From an uncultured Alistipes sp. (lineage in GTDB: Bacteria > Bacteroidota > Bacteroidia > Bacteroidales > Rikenellaceae), in contig CALUNL010000007.1 in the NCBI GenBank assembly GCA_944322005.1, forward strand, positions 1 to 64,000: a stretch of DNA of 64,000 nucleotides, given 5' to 3'. Of this stretch, positions 50,387 to 58,341 are shown piece by piece (positions within the stretch are counted from its first letter, which is position 1; the number at the start of each line of letters is the position of its first letter). The position numbers and the translations under genes are program-made. The notes under the pieces are model-generated. The model did not search any database and had not been told where the DNA came from. It saw nothing but the letters and a program-made list of their open reading frames with translations.

Positions 50387-52444
50387 CTATCGCAAATCCA
50401 TCTCTTCGAGCAGATAACCCGCCCCGCCGTACTTCTCGATGAAGAAGAGCACGTAGCGGATATCCACCGAAATGTTGCGGCATATCTCCGGATCGAACTC
50501 GATGTCGCTCATGGTCGAACGCCACGTGCGGTCGAAATTTATGCCCACCAGCTCGCCGCGTCCGTTGATTATCGGCGAACCGGAGTTGCCGCCCGTAGTA
50601 TGGTTCGTGGCGAGGAAGCAGGTCGGGACCGTCGTACGCCCCGACGTGGTCTTCACGGCCCAACGGCCGTAATCCTTCGTCTCGTAGAGCCGGCGCAGCC
50701 TCTCCGGAACAACATAGTCGCTCACGCCGAGGGTTCCCTTCTCGATTACGCCGTCGAGCGTCGTGAACGGGAGATGATACTCGCCGTCGGCATACTCGTA
50801 TCCGCCGACACTGCCGTAGGCCACCCTCAACGTAAGGTTGGCGTCAGGGAAGAACTCACGCTCCGTATCGAACTCGCGCAGGGCGCTCAGGTAGGTCCTG
50901 TACCAGCGCCTTACGGCAGGCACGTCGCTCAAGTTGCGGTAGCGCATGCCGGCGGCCGACTTCCGCACGCCGGAGAGCATGGCCGAAAGTTCCGACACCG
51001 AATCACCGTCCGTATCGGCCGTAAATCCGTCCGGCGACACGAAACGCGAGGAGTCGAATATCCCGTCGATGAAGACATCGGCCGACCCCGACGCGGCGAC
51101 AGCCTCCGAAAGCGCGGCCGGAACACCCGACGAGCGGTCGAGGTACTCCTTCAGCATCGCCTTTGCTATGCGCCGGTCGACATCCGGCTCGTAATCCTTG
51201 TAGAATGCACGGCGCAGGGTCTCGATCTTCGCGGCCTTCTCCTCGCCTGTCAACTTCTCCGAGGCATTTATGGCGGCAAGGCGGTCGACGAAGTTCAACA
51301 CCTCTATCGCGCCAACGCTCTCGCGGTAGAGTTCCGACTCGAAATATGGCTCCGTCACCGCGGCGTACGCCGCACGCATCGAGTCGAGCAGGCCCGCATA
51401 TTCGGGTCTGTCGGCGGCCCACTGTTCGAACTCCGCCTCGTAGCGGCGACGGCTGTCGACCGTTCCGAGACGCTCGAGTCCGAGTACCTCGCCCTGCCAC
51501 TTCTTCCATGCGTTGGCGACCGAGACATATTTGTTGGCATACTTTATACGCACCTCGGCCGAAGCCTTCTGCGCCTCGCCCATGATGTCGAGACGCTGCG
51601 TGCGCAGAGCTATCTTCATGGGGTCGGAACGGTGCTGCACGTAATCCACCGCATCGGATATGATATACTGCTGCGTATTGCCCGGAAATCCGTATATCAT
51701 CGTAAAGTCTCCCTCGCGGATACCCCTGGTCGATATCGGGAAGCTGCGGCGCGGAACGTACGGACGGTTTTCAGGCGAATAGGCGGCCGGCTCGTTGTCG
51801 GGCCCGGCATATATGCGGAACACGGAGAAGTCGCACGTATGGCGCGGCCATATCCAGTTGTCGGTATTGCCGCCGAAGCTTCCGAGTGCCGACGGCGGGG
51901 CGCCCACCAGCCGCACGTCGCGGAAGACCTTGTAGACGAACAGGAAGTACTGGTTGCCGTAGTACATCCGCTCGACGCTCGCCCCGAGCCCCTTGCCCGA
52001 TGCCTCGGCCTCCTTCACTATGCTCTCGGCCGATTCTCCCGCCGAAATGCGGTCGGTCACATCCTCCATGCGCTCGAGGATGCTCACCGTAAGCCCCTCG
52101 CACGGCAGTTCCTGCTCACGGGAGAGAGCCCAGAAGCCGTCGAGCAGATAGTCGTGCTCGACCGACGAGAGACGCTGTATGCTCGAGTGACCGCAATGGT
52201 GGTTCGTCAGCAGCAGCCCCTGCTTCGACACGATTTCGCCCGTACAGCCGCGGCCGAAAAGCACGACGGCATCCTTCATCGAGGCGCGGTTCACCGAGTA
52301 TACGTCCTCGGCCGTAAGCCGGAAACCCTTGGAACGCATGTCGTCGATGCGGGAGGAGATGAGCGACGGAAGCCACATGCCTTCGTCGGCAAATGCCGAA
52401 AAGCCGACGCAGAGCGACAGCAGAATAAGTGAGAGTCGTTTCAT
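50387..52444 (-). CDS. S46-family dipeptidyl-peptidase, DPP11-like
   Basis: 685 residues from ATG 52444, with a Sec signal peptide (MKRLSLILLSLCVGFSAFA). Serine exopeptidase of the periplasm or surface that removes dipeptides from peptide N-termini for amino-acid nutrition. Chymotrypsin-like triad: His in LLTNHHCGHS (about 83), Asp in FGGNTDNWIWPRHT and Ser in TTGGNSGSPIING. The residue after GINFD is Arg (FDRTW), as I recall for the Asp/Glu-specific DPP11 subgroup, where DPP7 has Gly; specificity is thus an inference. The promoter TTTG-N19-TATATTTG lies directly upstream and fixes the start. Confidence 0.93.
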   Translation of the reverse strand: MKRLSLILLSLCVGFSAFADEGMWLPSLISSRIDDMRSKGFRLTAEDVYSVNRASMKDAVVLFGRGCTGEIVSKQGLLLTNHHCGHSSIQRLSSVEHDYLLDGFWALSREQELPCEGLTVSILERMEDVTDRISAGESAESIVKEAEASGKGLGASVERMYYGNQYFLFVYKVFRDVRLVGAPPSALGSFGGNTDNWIWPRHTCDFSVFRIYAGPDNEPAAYSPENRPYVPRRSFPISTRGIREGDFTMIYGFPGNTQQYIISDAVDYVQHRSDPMKIALRTQRLDIMGEAQKASAEVRIKYANKYVSVANAWKKWQGEVLGLERLGTVDSRRRYEAEFEQWAADRPEYAGLLDSMRAAYAAVTEPYFESELYRESVGAIEVLNFVDRLAAINASEKLTGEEKAAKIETLRRAFYKDYEPDVDRRIAKAMLKEYLDRSSGVPAALSEAVAASGSADVFIDGIFDSSRFVSPDGFTADTDGDSVSELSAMLSGVRKSAAGMRYRNLSDVPAVRRWYRTYLSALREFDTEREFFPDANLTLRVAYGSVGGYEYADGEYHLPFTTLDGVIEKGTLGVSDYVVPERLRRLYETKDYGRWAVKTTSGRTTVPTCFLATNHTTGGNSGSPIINGRGELVGINFDRTWRSTMSDIEFDPEICRNISVDIRYVLFFIEKYGGAGYLLEEMDLR

Positions 52445-52461
52445 ATGCAGATGATTTTTTG

Positions 52462-52492
52462 CAAATATATCATTTTCGGGCAAACCGGCAAA
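52462..52492 (-). promoter_or_regulatory. Promoter of the S46 peptidase gene
   Basis: On the minus strand TTTG, 19 nt, TATATTTG (52462-52469), 18 nt upstream of the ATG at 52444. Full consensus match. Confidence 0.78.
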
Positions 52493-52535
52493 GTACAGGA
52501 GCGCCGAAAAGTATTGCCGGTAATCTATTTTTTAT

Positions 52536-52543
52536 TAAATTTG
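52536..52543 (+). promoter_or_regulatory. -7 element of apt
   Basis: TAAATTTG, 28 nt before the ATG at 52571, with ATTG about 19 nt upstream. Confidence 0.5.
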
Positions 52544-52570
52544 CGAGTCAAACCAAAAACCGTCCGCGAA

Positions 52571-53140
52571 ATGAAAAAGGCGTCGAAAGCGTTGAAATTC
52601 TATAAGGACTTCCCTAAAGCGGGGGTCAATTTCATCGACATAATACCTTTCCTGCAGTCGAGGGAGGTGTTCCGCGAGGTGGTGGATGCACTCAGGGATG
52701 CCACCACGAAACCGAATGTCGCCGCCCCGGAAGCCCGTGCGTTCCTTTTTGCCGCACCGCTGCTGAGCGAGGAGAGCTGCGTACGTAACATAATCCCGAT
52801 GCGCAAGAGCGGGAAGCTGCCCTACAACGAGGGCGACCTCATAGAGGTGTGCATCGAGAAGGAGTACGGTTCCGACAAGCTCTACTACCGTCCGAGCGAC
52901 ATCGCCGCCGGAGTACCGAACGGCGACACGTTCGAAATAACGCTGCTCGACGACGTTCTCGCAACGGGTGGCACGGCCGAGAGCGTGGCCCGCTCACTCG
53001 AAAACCTGACCATCGAACGCGACGGCCGTACATACAAGGCCCGCGTCAAGGAGTTCGTCTTCCTCGTCGGAATTCCGGAGATCGGAGGCCGCGAGCGCCT
53101 CGAGAAGATCGCACCGGTGACCACGCTCATGGATATCTGA
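52571..53140 (+). CDS. apt: Phosphoribosyltransferase, probable adenine phosphoribosyltransferase
   Basis: 189 residues. FYKDFPKAGVNFIDIIPFLQ at residues 10-29 is the APRT hood motif. EITLLDDVLATGGTAESVA near 121-139 is the PRPP-binding loop of type I phosphoribosyltransferases. It would convert adenine and PRPP to AMP in purine salvage. It lacks some residues of textbook APRT (for instance the usual RGF block reads FLFAAPLLSEESC), so another base specificity is possible. Start fixed by the promoter at 52536. Confidence 0.8.
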   Translation: MKKASKALKFYKDFPKAGVNFIDIIPFLQSREVFREVVDALRDATTKPNVAAPEARAFLFAAPLLSEESCVRNIIPMRKSGKLPYNEGDLIEVCIEKEYGSDKLYYRPSDIAAGVPNGDTFEITLLDDVLATGGTAESVARSLENLTIERDGRTYKARVKEFVFLVGIPEIGGRERLEKIAPVTTLMDI

Positions 53141-53427
53141 TCGGCACGCGGCATGTGCCGCATACATACACCGCAACTACGGGCGGCATCCTCTGCGGGT
53201 GCCGCCCGTATCGTTGCCACGGCCGCCGGGCACAGGCGAAGACGCAGATACGGCATGCCCAATATGGTATTTTTGTGGCGGATAGCGTCTCCATTGACGA
53301 TATTTTTTCATACCTTTGCAAGTCGGGCCTGAAAGACGCCGCCGCAAACGCAACCGTAAAAACCGGTGCGGGAGATGGCGGAGGGCGGACCAAGACAACG
53401 AAAAATTACAAGATACAATATACCGAT
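53141..53427. other. Spacer with apt 3' hairpin and ileS leader
   Basis: A GC-rich inverted repeat, ACGGGCGGCA (53179-53188) with TGCCGCCCGT (53200-53209), probably ends the apt transcript although it lacks a T-run. Two -7-like boxes, TATTTTTG (53268-53275) and TACCTTTG (53311-53318), could start ileS, giving a leader of 105-150 nt. No T-box, riboswitch or leader peptide was recognised. Confidence 0.45.
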
Positions 53428-56400
53428 ATGAAATTCAAGGAGTACAAGAATCTCGATCTGCCAGCCCTGGCAGAGGAGGTGCTGCACGAGTGGGACACAC
53501 ACGACACCTTCGCCAAGAGCATCTCCACACGTGAGGGACACCCGTCGTTCGTATTCTACGAGGGGCCTCCTTCGGCAAACGGAATGCCGGGAATACACCA
53601 CGTGATGGCGCGTACGATAAAGGATATCGTGTGCCGCTACAAGACGCAGCAGGGATATGTCGTGCGCCGCAAGGCCGGATGGGACACCCACGGACTGCCG
53701 GTGGAGCTGGGCGTCGAGAAGTCGCTCGGCATCACGAAGGAGGATATCGGCCGCAAAATCTCCGTCGAGGAGTACAACCGCCGCTGCCGCAGCGACGTGA
53801 TGAAGTTCACGGACACATGGAGCACCCTGACGCGCAAGATGGGATACTGGGTCAACCTCGACGACCCGTACATCACCTACGACAACAAGTACATCGAGAC
53901 GCTGTGGTACCTGCTCAAGAAGCTCTACGAGAAGGGGCTCCTCTACAAGGGATACACCATACAGCCATACTCGCCGGCCGCCGGAACGGGACTCTCGACG
54001 CACGAGCTGAACCAGCCGGGATGCTACCGTGACGTGAAGGACACCACCTGCACGGCACAGTTCCGTGCGGTGCGCGACGAGAAGTGCCGCGCGCTCTTCG
54101 GCGACGTCGAGGGCGAGCTCTACTTCCTGGCATGGACCACCACCCCGTGGACGCTGCCGTCGAATACGGCGCTCTGCGTCGGTCCCAACATCGAATACGT
54201 GAGCGTCAAGTGCCGCAACCCTTATACCGACGCACCGCAGACCGTCATAATGGCACGCGAGCTCGTCGGCTCGTACTTCACCAAGAAGGCCGAGGGCACC
54301 TACGAGGTATCCGAGAGGGTGTTCAAGGGCACGGAGCTCGAGGGGCTGCGCTACGAGCAGCTCATTCCGTGGGTCAAGCCGATGGGCGACGCCTTCCGCG
54401 TCATCGTCGGCGACTACGTCACCACGTCGGACGGTACGGGAATCGTGCACATCGCGCCGACGTTCGGTGCGGACGACGACCGCGTGGCGCGCGCCGCAGG
54501 CATAGCGCCGCTCTTCATGGTCGACGCCTCGGGCAAGAAGTACCCTATGGTCGACCGCACGGGAAAGTTCTTCCGTCTGGAGGATCTCGACCCGGATTTC
54601 GTGCGCGAATACGTCGACACGGAGGCATACCGTCCGTGGGCGGGCCGTTACGTGAAGAACGCATACGACGATTCGCTCAAGGATGACGACACGACGCTCG
54701 ACATCGACATATCGGTGATGCTCAAGGGCGAGAACAAGGTCTTCAAGATAGAGAAGCACGTGCACTCATACCCGCACTGCTGGCGTACGGACAAGCCGGT
54801 GCTCTACTATCCGCTCGACTCGTGGTTCATCCGCACCACGGCCCTGCGCGAACGCATGATGGAGCTCAACTCGACCATCCGCTGGAAGCCGGAGTCGACC
54901 GGTTCGGGCCGTTTCGGCAAGTGGCTCGAGGGCCTGGTGGACTGGAACCTCTCCCGCTCGCGCTTCTGGGGCACGCCGCTGCCGATATGGGCAACAGAGG
55001 ACCGCTCGGAACTCAAGTGCATAGGCTCCATCGAGGAGCTCTTCACCGAGATCGACCGCTCGATTGCCGCGGGCGTGATGAAGGAGAACCCGTTCGGCAA
55101 CTTCAAGGTCGGCGACATGTCGAAGGAGAACTACTCTACGAAGAACATCGACCTGCACAAGCCTTACGTCGACTCGATAATACTCGTCTCCTCCAAAGGC
55201 GAGCCGATGCGCCGCGAAAGCGACCTCATCGACGTATGGTTCGACTCGGGCGCGATGCCTTACGCACAGCTGCACTATCCGTTCGAGAACAGGGATGTGT
55301 TCGAGAAGTCGTTCCCGGCCGATTTCATCGCCGAGGGAGTCGACCAGACCCGCGGATGGTTCTTCACGCTGCACGCCATAGCCACGATGCTCTTCGACTC
55401 GGTGGCATTCAAGAACATAATCTCCAACGGACTGGTGCTCGACAAGAACGGCAACAAGATGTCGAAGCGTCTGGGAAATGCCGTCGACCCGTTCGAGGTG
55501 CTCGACAAGTACGGCGCCGACGCAACGCGCTGGTACATGATATCCAACTCCCAGCCGTGGGACAACCTCAAGTTCGACGTCGACGGCGTGGACGAGGTGC
55601 GCCGCAAGTTCTTCGGCACGCTCTACAACACCTACTCCTTCTTCGCCCTCTACGCCAACATCGACGGTTTCACGGGCCGCGAGCCGGAGGTGCCGATGGA
55701 GAGGCGTCCGGAGATAGACCGCTGGATAATATCGCTGCTCAACTCGCTCGTGGCGCAGGTCACCGCGTCGCTCGAGGATTACGACCCGACGCCGGCCGCA
55801 AGGGCCATACAGGAGTTCGTGTGCGAGAACCTCTCGAACTGGTACGTGCGCCTGAACCGCAAGCGCTTCTGGGGCGGTGAGATGGACGAGGACAAGATCG
55901 CGGCATACCAGACCCTCTACACGTGCCTGGAGACCGTGGCAATGCTCTCGGCACCGTTCGCACCGTTCATCTCCGAACGCATATTCCTCGACCTGAACGC
56001 CGTAAGCGGACGTCACACCGAGGAGTCCGTACACCTCTCGACGTTCCCTGTCGCAAGGCCGGAGCTCGTGGACGGCGAGCTGGAAAAAACGATGGATATG
56101 GCACAGCGCATATCGTCGATGGTGCTCGCCCTGCGCCGCAAGGTCAACATCAAGGTCCGCCAGCCGCTGACAAAGGTGCTGATTCCGGTGCTCGACCCGT
56201 CGGACGAGAGACGCATAGAGGCCGTGAAACCGTTGATCCTGAACGAGGTAAACGTCAAGGAGCTCGACCTTATAAAGGATACGGCCGGCGTAATCACCAA
56301 GCGCATCAAGCCGAACTTCAAGACGCTCGGACCGAAATACGGCAAGCAGATGAAGCAGATTGCCGCACTTACGGCTTCGTTCTCGCAGGAGCGCATAGCC

Positions 56401-56823
56401 GAAATCGAACGTTCGGAGGAGGTCGTGCTCGACCTCGGCGACGAGAAGATAACCGTCACTCCGGCCGACTTCGAAATCACGTCGGAGGATATGCCGGGAT
56501 GGCTCGTCACGAGCGAGGGACGCCTTACGGTGGCGCTCGACATCACCGTCACGCCGCAGCTGCAGCGCGAAGGCGTGGCACGCGAATTGATAAACCGCAT
56601 ACAGAATATCCGCAAGGACTCCGGTCTGGAGGTTACGGACAAGATACGCGTGGAGGTGGAGGCCCGGGAGTCCGTGGCGGAGGCCGTCAGCGAGTTCGCA
56701 TCCTACATCGGTTCGCAGACGCTCGCGGTCGACGTACGCCCGGAAAAGGTTCCGTCGGGAGAATTCGTTGTTGATTCGGATGTCAACGACGAACCGGTGA
56801 AGATTGCCATAAGCCGCGCGTAG
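53428..56823 (+). CDS. ileS: Isoleucyl-tRNA synthetase
   Basis: 1131 residues, class Ia synthetase charging tRNA-Ile. The HIGH-type motif is GPPSANGMPGIHHVMART near residue 45-62 and KMSKR is near 678 (KNGNKMSKRLGN). The editing CP1 domain includes FLAWTTTPWTLPSNTAL. The C-terminal half has the anticodon-binding region and the extended tail of the long, eukaryote-like IleRS type (over 1100 residues), which lacks the short zinc-binding end of the E. coli enzyme. Start ATG 53428; the frame stays open far upstream in non-conserved sequence, which is rejected. Confidence 0.96.
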   Translation: MKFKEYKNLDLPALAEEVLHEWDTHDTFAKSISTREGHPSFVFYEGPPSANGMPGIHHVMARTIKDIVCRYKTQQGYVVRRKAGWDTHGLPVELGVEKSLGITKEDIGRKISVEEYNRRCRSDVMKFTDTWSTLTRKMGYWVNLDDPYITYDNKYIETLWYLLKKLYEKGLLYKGYTIQPYSPAAGTGLSTHELNQPGCYRDVKDTTCTAQFRAVRDEKCRALFGDVEGELYFLAWTTTPWTLPSNTALCVGPNIEYVSVKCRNPYTDAPQTVIMARELVGSYFTKKAEGTYEVSERVFKGTELEGLRYEQLIPWVKPMGDAFRVIVGDYVTTSDGTGIVHIAPTFGADDDRVARAAGIAPLFMVDASGKKYPMVDRTGKFFRLEDLDPDFVREYVDTEAYRPWAGRYVKNAYDDSLKDDDTTLDIDISVMLKGENKVFKIEKHVHSYPHCWRTDKPVLYYPLDSWFIRTTALRERMMELNSTIRWKPESTGSGRFGKWLEGLVDWNLSRSRFWGTPLPIWATEDRSELKCIGSIEELFTEIDRSIAAGVMKENPFGNFKVGDMSKENYSTKNIDLHKPYVDSIILVSSKGEPMRRESDLIDVWFDSGAMPYAQLHYPFENRDVFEKSFPADFIAEGVDQTRGWFFTLHAIATMLFDSVAFKNIISNGLVLDKNGNKMSKRLGNAVDPFEVLDKYGADATRWYMISNSQPWDNLKFDVDGVDEVRRKFFGTLYNTYSFFALYANIDGFTGREPEVPMERRPEIDRWIISLLNSLVAQVTASLEDYDPTPAARAIQEFVCENLSNWYVRLNRKRFWGGEMDEDKIAAYQTLYTCLETVAMLSAPFAPFISERIFLDLNAVSGRHTEESVHLSTFPVARPELVDGELEKTMDMAQRISSMVLALRRKVNIKVRQPLTKVLIPVLDPSDERRIEAVKPLILNEVNVKELDLIKDTAGVITKRIKPNFKTLGPKYGKQMKQIAALTASFSQERIAEIERSEEVVLDLGDEKITVTPADFEITSEDMPGWLVTSEGRLTVALDITVTPQLQREGVARELINRIQNIRKDSGLEVTDKIRVEVEARESVAEAVSEFASYIGSQTLAVDVRPEKVPSGEFVVDSDVNDEPVKIAISRA

Positions 56824-56961
56824 GCACCGCACAGGGCATATATGCAGGCCGCATACCATTCCGGAACGACAGCCGGCATGGATGCGGTCTGCGTAAAATT
56901 TGCATGTGTGGGAAATTATACTTATATTTACTGAAATAAAGTTCTAAAAATATATACGACT

Positions 56962-57345
56962 ATGGCAGAGCAAGAGAAAAAACGTTACAGCGACGCGGAA
57001 CTGGCCGAATTCAAGGAGCTGATAAATAAGAAACTCGAGAGCGCGCGCAACGACTATGAATCATTGCGTGCCACAATAACCCACAGCGGGGACAACGGTA
57101 CGGAGGATACCTCGCCTACATTCAAGGCCCTGGAGGAGGGTGCGACATCGCTCTCCAAGGAGGAGTGTGAGCGCCTGGCTTCGCACCAGCTCAAGTTCAT
57201 CAAGAACCTTGAGATGGCCCTCGTGAGAATCGAGAACAAGACCTACGGAATATGCAAGACCACGGGAAAACTCATCCCGAAGGAGCGTCTGATGCGCGTA
57301 CCGCACGCCACCGAGTGCATCGAGGCCAAGGAAGGACGACGCTGA
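56962..57345 (+). CDS. TraR/DksA-family protein with incomplete zinc finger
   Basis: 127 residues. A long N-terminal coiled coil (ELAEFKELINKKLESARNDYESLRATI...SKEECERLASHQLKFIKNLEMALVRIENKTYG) is followed by the DksA/TraR zinc-finger region. Where DksA has two CxxC pairs, this protein reads GICKTTGKLIPKERLMRVPHATECIEAK, with only two Cys. RNA-polymerase-binding regulation together with ppGpp is the family role. It lies 138 nt after ileS, the usual order in Bacteroidetes, but without lspA next. A terminator follows. Confidence 0.85.
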   Translation: MAEQEKKRYSDAELAEFKELINKKLESARNDYESLRATITHSGDNGTEDTSPTFKALEEGATSLSKEECERLASHQLKFIKNLEMALVRIENKTYGICKTTGKLIPKERLMRVPHATECIEAKEGRR

Positions 57346-57404
57346 CATGCGGACTGGGGAGGGCGTATGCATGGGATGCGCCGTCTGTTCCGGCAACGAA
57401 TAAA

Positions 57405-57440
57405 GAATCCCGCAGACCACATGGTTTGCGGGATTCTTGT
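57405..57440 (+). terminator. Terminator after dksA
   Basis: A 14-bp stem, GAATCCCGCAGACC with GGTTTGCGGGATTC (one G-U type mismatch), 4-nt loop, then TTGTTT. Confidence 0.75.
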
Positions 57441-57472
57441 TTCATATCGTCTCCATATCCTGGATGACGGAC

Positions 57473-57604
57473 AAAAAAAATGAGGTCTTCGGAGGTATTC
57501 GACCTCAAGAGAGCACCTCCTGAGAGTCTTAGCGAGATTCTCGCAACCTTCCGATTTCCTCAACCAACCTAAAACTACTAACCTAAATGAACCTTAAAAC
57601 TTCA
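57473..57604 (-). ncRNA. Candidate structured small RNA (about 130 nt)
   Basis: A promoter-like TACCTTTG (57609-57616, minus strand) with TTG 20 nt upstream would start an RNA near 57604. The transcript opens with four AGGTT-type repeats separated by T-rich spacers, then a perfect hairpin GCGAG-AAT-CTCGC (57532-57544). An internal AGGAGGTG (57514-57521) and a hairpin GAGGTC...GACCTC (57482-57506) follow, ending directly before eight T (57473-57480): a good intrinsic terminator. The terminator loop contains ACCTCC, complementary to the upstream GGAGGT. No open frame of note. Conservation could not be checked. Confidence 0.5.
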
Positions 57605-57608
57605 ACGG

Positions 57609-57641
57609 CAAAGGTATGGCAAAAAATAATTTCATGCAACT
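57609..57641 (-). promoter_or_regulatory. Promoter of the candidate small RNA
   Basis: On the minus strand GTTG, 20-nt spacer, TACCTTTG (57609-57616). The TACCTTTG form is the same as at the tRNA-Leu genes in this window. Confidence 0.5.
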
Positions 57642-57956
57642 ATTTTATTAAAAAATTTTCAAAAAATCTTCACTTTTTTTAATATCATTATGATACATGT
57701 TGTGTATCAAATATTTACGCGCAAGGCCTATCGAAAAAAAACGGGTTTGTCAAGTGATATGCACGTTGCCAACCGGAGACATGCCGGGCAAAGACAGCCG
57801 CGGAGCACGGACGGAAGCGGCATCGACAAGACCGGAAATGCCGCCGGAAGTGCCGAAAATGAAGTTAAAATGGAGATGCATGTTGGTTTTTCAACCGCTT
57901 TTTCATATCTTTGTTACCGTGGAAGGTTACCACAACGGTTAATGAGCCTGCAACAT
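57617..57956. other. A/T-rich spacer with promoter for the cystatin-like gene
   Basis: 57617-57690 is almost pure A/T. A -7 box TATCTTTG (57906-57913) with TTGG about 19 nt upstream is placed to transcribe the lipoprotein gene at 57957. The frame open from 57690 has no start or sequence typical of a protein; I see no gene in it. Confidence 0.5.
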
Positions 57957-58316
57957 ATGAGGAAATCCGTTCTGTACATACTCTTCGCCGTACTGCTGTC
58001 GTTCTGCGGCTGCTCGTCCGACAAGGGGAAAGCCACGGTCGCATGCGGCGGCTGGAGCGACTTCCGCAAGCCCACACAGCAGGAGAAGGAGCTGTTCCAC
58101 GCACTCACCGACACCGTCCCGAGCATGAAATACCGCCCCGTCAGGGTCTCCGTCCAGACGGTGGCCGGACGCAACCTGCGCTTCCGCTGCAAACCGCTCG
58201 ACGACGACTCGTGGTTCGGCGGCCGCAAGGTCTACATCACCATATTCGAGCCTCTGCCGTGCAACGGCGGAGTACCGCAAATCACCGCCATAGAGACCCA
58301 GACCAGAAGCTGGTAG
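57957..58316 (+). CDS. Cystatin-like lipoprotein
   Basis: 119 residues from the ATG at 57957 (ATG 57942 gives five more). The lipoprotein signal peptide MRKSVLYILFAVLLSFCGC has its anchored Cys near residue 19. The mature part fits a cystatin fold: GGWSDFRKPTQQEKELFHAL (helix with conserved Gly and Glu), YRPVRVSVQTVAGRNLRFRC with the QxVxG inhibitory loop, and VYITIFEPLP before the C-terminal strand. Cystatins inhibit papain-like (C1) peptidases; a secreted C1B peptidase is encoded at 20646. Whether this protein inhibits anything is not known. Confidence 0.75.
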   Translation: MRKSVLYILFAVLLSFCGCSSDKGKATVACGGWSDFRKPTQQEKELFHALTDTVPSMKYRPVRVSVQTVAGRNLRFRCKPLDDDSWFGGRKVYITIFEPLPCNGGVPQITAIETQTRSW

Positions 58317-58341
58317 AGTCTCCGCAACACCCGTTTCCGAC

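Noticed and set aside
53141-53427. T-box riboswitch before ileS
   Set aside because: No T-box consensus or specifier hairpin was found.
57473-57604. Candidate RNA as SRP RNA, 6S RNA or RNase P RNA
   Set aside because: It lacks the SRP GGAAGGAAGC-type tetraloop hairpin, is too short and unlike the long bulged 6S rod, and far too short for RNase P RNA.
57690-57956. N-terminal extension of the cystatin-like protein
   Set aside because: A promoter lies at 57906-57913 inside that frame, and a proper lipoprotein signal peptide starts at 57957.
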